From contig CAINXK010000437.1 of NCBI GenBank assembly GCA_903854805.1, positions 1 to 13,300 on the forward strand: a stretch of DNA of 13,300 nucleotides, read 5' to 3'. The position numbers and the translations under genes were made by a program. The DNA is from an uncultured Anaerolineae bacterium (GTDB taxonomy: Bacteria > Chloroflexota > Anaerolineae > Anaerolineales > Villigracilaceae). Positions 11,923 through 13,300 of the stretch are shown in pieces. Below the pieces are notes generated by a model, which did no database searches, was not told the DNA's origin, and worked only from the letters and a program-made list of their open reading frames with translations. The stretch's first letter is position 1; every line of letters starts with the position of its first letter.

Positions 11923-12654
11923 TTACCAACCTTCCGCCAGGCGTACCGCATGCTTATCTGGAAGCCCTGCGGCGCGGATCCGCGCCTGCACGGCTCCAAT
12001 GTCATAGGCCACCCGGCGCAGCTGCCAGGTCGAATTCTCTGAATCGTAAATAGCGTAAGACGAGCGCGGATCACGGTCACGGGGTTGGCCGACACTGCCT
12101 GGGTTAATAATGGCGCGTGGTGATAGCTGAATGACCTGCCCGGGTTGAGGCACAATCTGCGAAACACGATCGATGGACAAATCAAGCTGAAAAATACTTT
12201 GCAGATGGGTATGTCCGACAAAACAATAGAATGAAGAAAAGGCTTCAAAATTCAGCCGCGCGGCAAGTGTGTTTAATATATATTCCCAGACCGGGTCACG
12301 CGGACTACCATGCACCAGCGTGACATTGCCACGCACCAATCTATCTTTAGACAGGTTTTCGAGATAAAACAGATTGGGTTGGGTCAGATTCTGTTTTTGC
12401 CACAGGAGTGACCTGCGCGCATCGGTATTAAAAACAGCATAATCCATCTGCCCTAATACAGCCACATCATGATTCCCCAATATACAGGTGAAATTTGGTA
12501 TTTGCTTGATGCGCTCCACCACCAGGTTAGGATCGGGCCCATAGCCGACCACATCACCCAGGCACCAGGTCTCATCCACTGGGCCGGCATCTGCCAGCAC
12601 AGCCTCGAGGGCAGTCAGATTCGCATGGATATCAGAAATCACTAATACGCGCAT
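11923..12654 (-). CDS. Calcineurin-like metallophosphoesterase
   Basis: A 243-residue cytoplasmic phosphoesterase of the YfcE/MJ0936-like group. The two-metal site is complete: SDIHAN (Asp8, His10), GDVVGYGPDP (Asp34), GNHD (Asn61, His62), VHGSP (His115) and GHTH (His148, His150). NPGSVGQPRD (184-193) is the typical closing motif. Family members hydrolyse phosphodiesters, and some act on nucleotides; the substrate here is not readable. The ATG lies 1 nt after the coaBC stop codon, with GGAG spanning the end of that gene, so translation is likely coupled and the two are co-transcribed. A strong terminator follows. Confidence 0.92.
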   Translation of the reverse strand: MRVLVISDIHANLTALEAVLADAGPVDETWCLGDVVGYGPDPNLVVERIKQIPNFTCILGNHDVAVLGQMDYAVFNTDARRSLLWQKQNLTQPNLFYLENLSKDRLVRGNVTLVHGSPRDPVWEYILNTLAARLNFEAFSSFYCFVGHTHLQSIFQLDLSIDRVSQIVPQPGQVIQLSPRAIINPGSVGQPRDRDPRSSYAIYDSENSTWQLRRVAYDIGAVQARIRAAGLPDKHAVRLAEGW

Positions 12655-12655
12655 A

Positions 12656-13300
12656 TCACTCCATCAGCTCCGCCACCCGTGCAATGATGGCTTCGGCGGC
12701 TTCATCTTTACCCATCAAGGGCAAAGGCTCACGCCGTCCACCGGCATGCACCAGCGTCAGGCGATTGGTATCCACAGCGAACCCGGCATCAGCAGCCGAG
12801 ATGTCATTTGCAGCGATAAAATCGAGTTGTTTCGAGCTCAGTTTTTCAGCAGCATTTTCCAATAGATCGCGGCTTTCCGCGGCGAATCCTACCACAACTT
12901 TTAGATTTTGCAGCCTGCTGCGGGCTTGCGCCACCGCACCCAAAACATCGGGCGCAGGCGTCAACAGAATCTCTGGGATGCCATCCCGTTTCTTTAATTT
13001 ATGCTCCGAAACATGCTGCACCCGGTAGTCTGCCACAGCAGCAGCCATCACCAGGGCATCTGCATCCTGACAGGCGTTCAACACAGCGGCCAGCATCTGC
13101 TCGGCCGTGCGCACCTCCAACAGCTCGGCTCCTACTGGAACGGGCAAGCCGGTTGGATGTGCAATCAGGCGCACCGAGGCGCCCAAATCCAGGGCTGCCT
13201 GGGCCAGGGCATAGCCCTGCTTACCCGAAGAACGATTGGTGATATAGCGCACCGGGTCGATCGGCTCCTGGCTGCCACCGGCTGTGATCACCAGCCGCCG
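12656..13300 (-). CDS. coaBC: Bifunctional CoaBC, phosphopantothenoylcysteine synthetase part (5' end outside the window)
   Basis: The frame is open through the right edge; 214 codons plus the stop are visible. A GTG at 13291-13289 sits inside the conserved RRLVITAGGSQEPIDPVR motif and is not a start. This is the CoaB domain, which joins cysteine to 4'-phosphopantothenate using CTP in coenzyme A synthesis. Visible motifs are TNRSSGKQGYALA (CTP and phosphopantothenate binding), AAVADYR, KLKKRDG (the flexible lysine-rich loop over the active site), and GFAAES. Most bacterial CoaB domains follow a CoaC decarboxylase domain; that part would lie beyond 13300. The downstream metallophosphoesterase starts 1 nt after the stop. 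Confidence 0.93.
   Translation of the reverse strand, partial: RRLVITAGGSQEPIDPVRYITNRSSGKQGYALAQAALDLGASVRLIAHPTGLPVPVGAELLEVRTAEQMLAAVLNACQDADALVMAAAVADYRVQHVSEHKLKKRDGIPEILLTPAPDVLGAVAQARSRLQNLKVVVGFAAESRDLLENAAEKLSSKQLDFIAANDISAADAGFAVDTNRLTLVHAGGRREPLPLMGKDEAAEAIIARVAELME

Overview
The window looks like chromosomal DNA of a bacterium from the phylum Chloroflexota, probably class Anaerolineae. This is an inference from gene style, not from a marker gene: lipoproteins with Pro/Thr-rich linkers, a DUF4349-type lipoprotein, a stand-alone MazG-like enzyme, and starts with a TATAAT box directly in front of ATG. The flanks are moderately GC-rich housekeeping DNA. The middle (about 5.2-10.05 kb) is more AT-rich, full of broken mobile elements, and behaves like an accessory island.

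Left flank (1-5133): the first codons of a probable enolase-superfamily enzyme leaving the window on the minus strand; an alpha/beta hydrolase and a membrane-anchored M23 peptidase (both minus); a small heat-shock protein (plus) with a terminator-like hairpin; a 199-bp MITE-like element that shares a 78-bp core with a second copy near position 300; a BMP-type lipoprotein (plus); a MazG-like pyrophosphohydrolase (plus) with its own promoter; and a convergent site-2-protease-type membrane peptidase (minus).

Middle (5134-10050): a complete tRNA-Val(UAC) with promoter and terminator is followed by an AT-rich coding remnant, a 698-bp internally deleted IS5-like element with intact terminal inverted repeats, a DUF3601-type small protein, a small unassigned reading frame, a bidirectional terminator, and a large Tat-exported multicopper oxidase (minus). 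Beyond it lie a set of hairpins and a badly broken IS4-like transposase. That transposase fragment stops exactly where a degenerate second copy of the tRNA-Val 3' end begins, in the same orientation as the real tRNA. A tRNA at one end and a copy of its 3' end at the other is the classic layout of an integrated island, here about 4.8 kb, decayed, with no integrase visible. The multicopper oxidase is the only large intact cargo gene.

Right flank (10050-13300): all minus-strand housekeeping or envelope genes: rsmG (16S rRNA m7G methyltransferase), a DUF4349 lipoprotein, and a two-gene unit of coaBC (5' part outside the window) followed 1 nt later by a metallophosphoesterase, each transcription unit closed by a hairpin terminator.

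I found no CRISPR array, defence system or obviously new multi-gene system. The most interesting signals are the tRNA-bounded island, the two genes with identical leaderless-type start architecture, the MITE-like element next to the lipoprotein promoter, and the hairpin cluster upstream of the oxidase.
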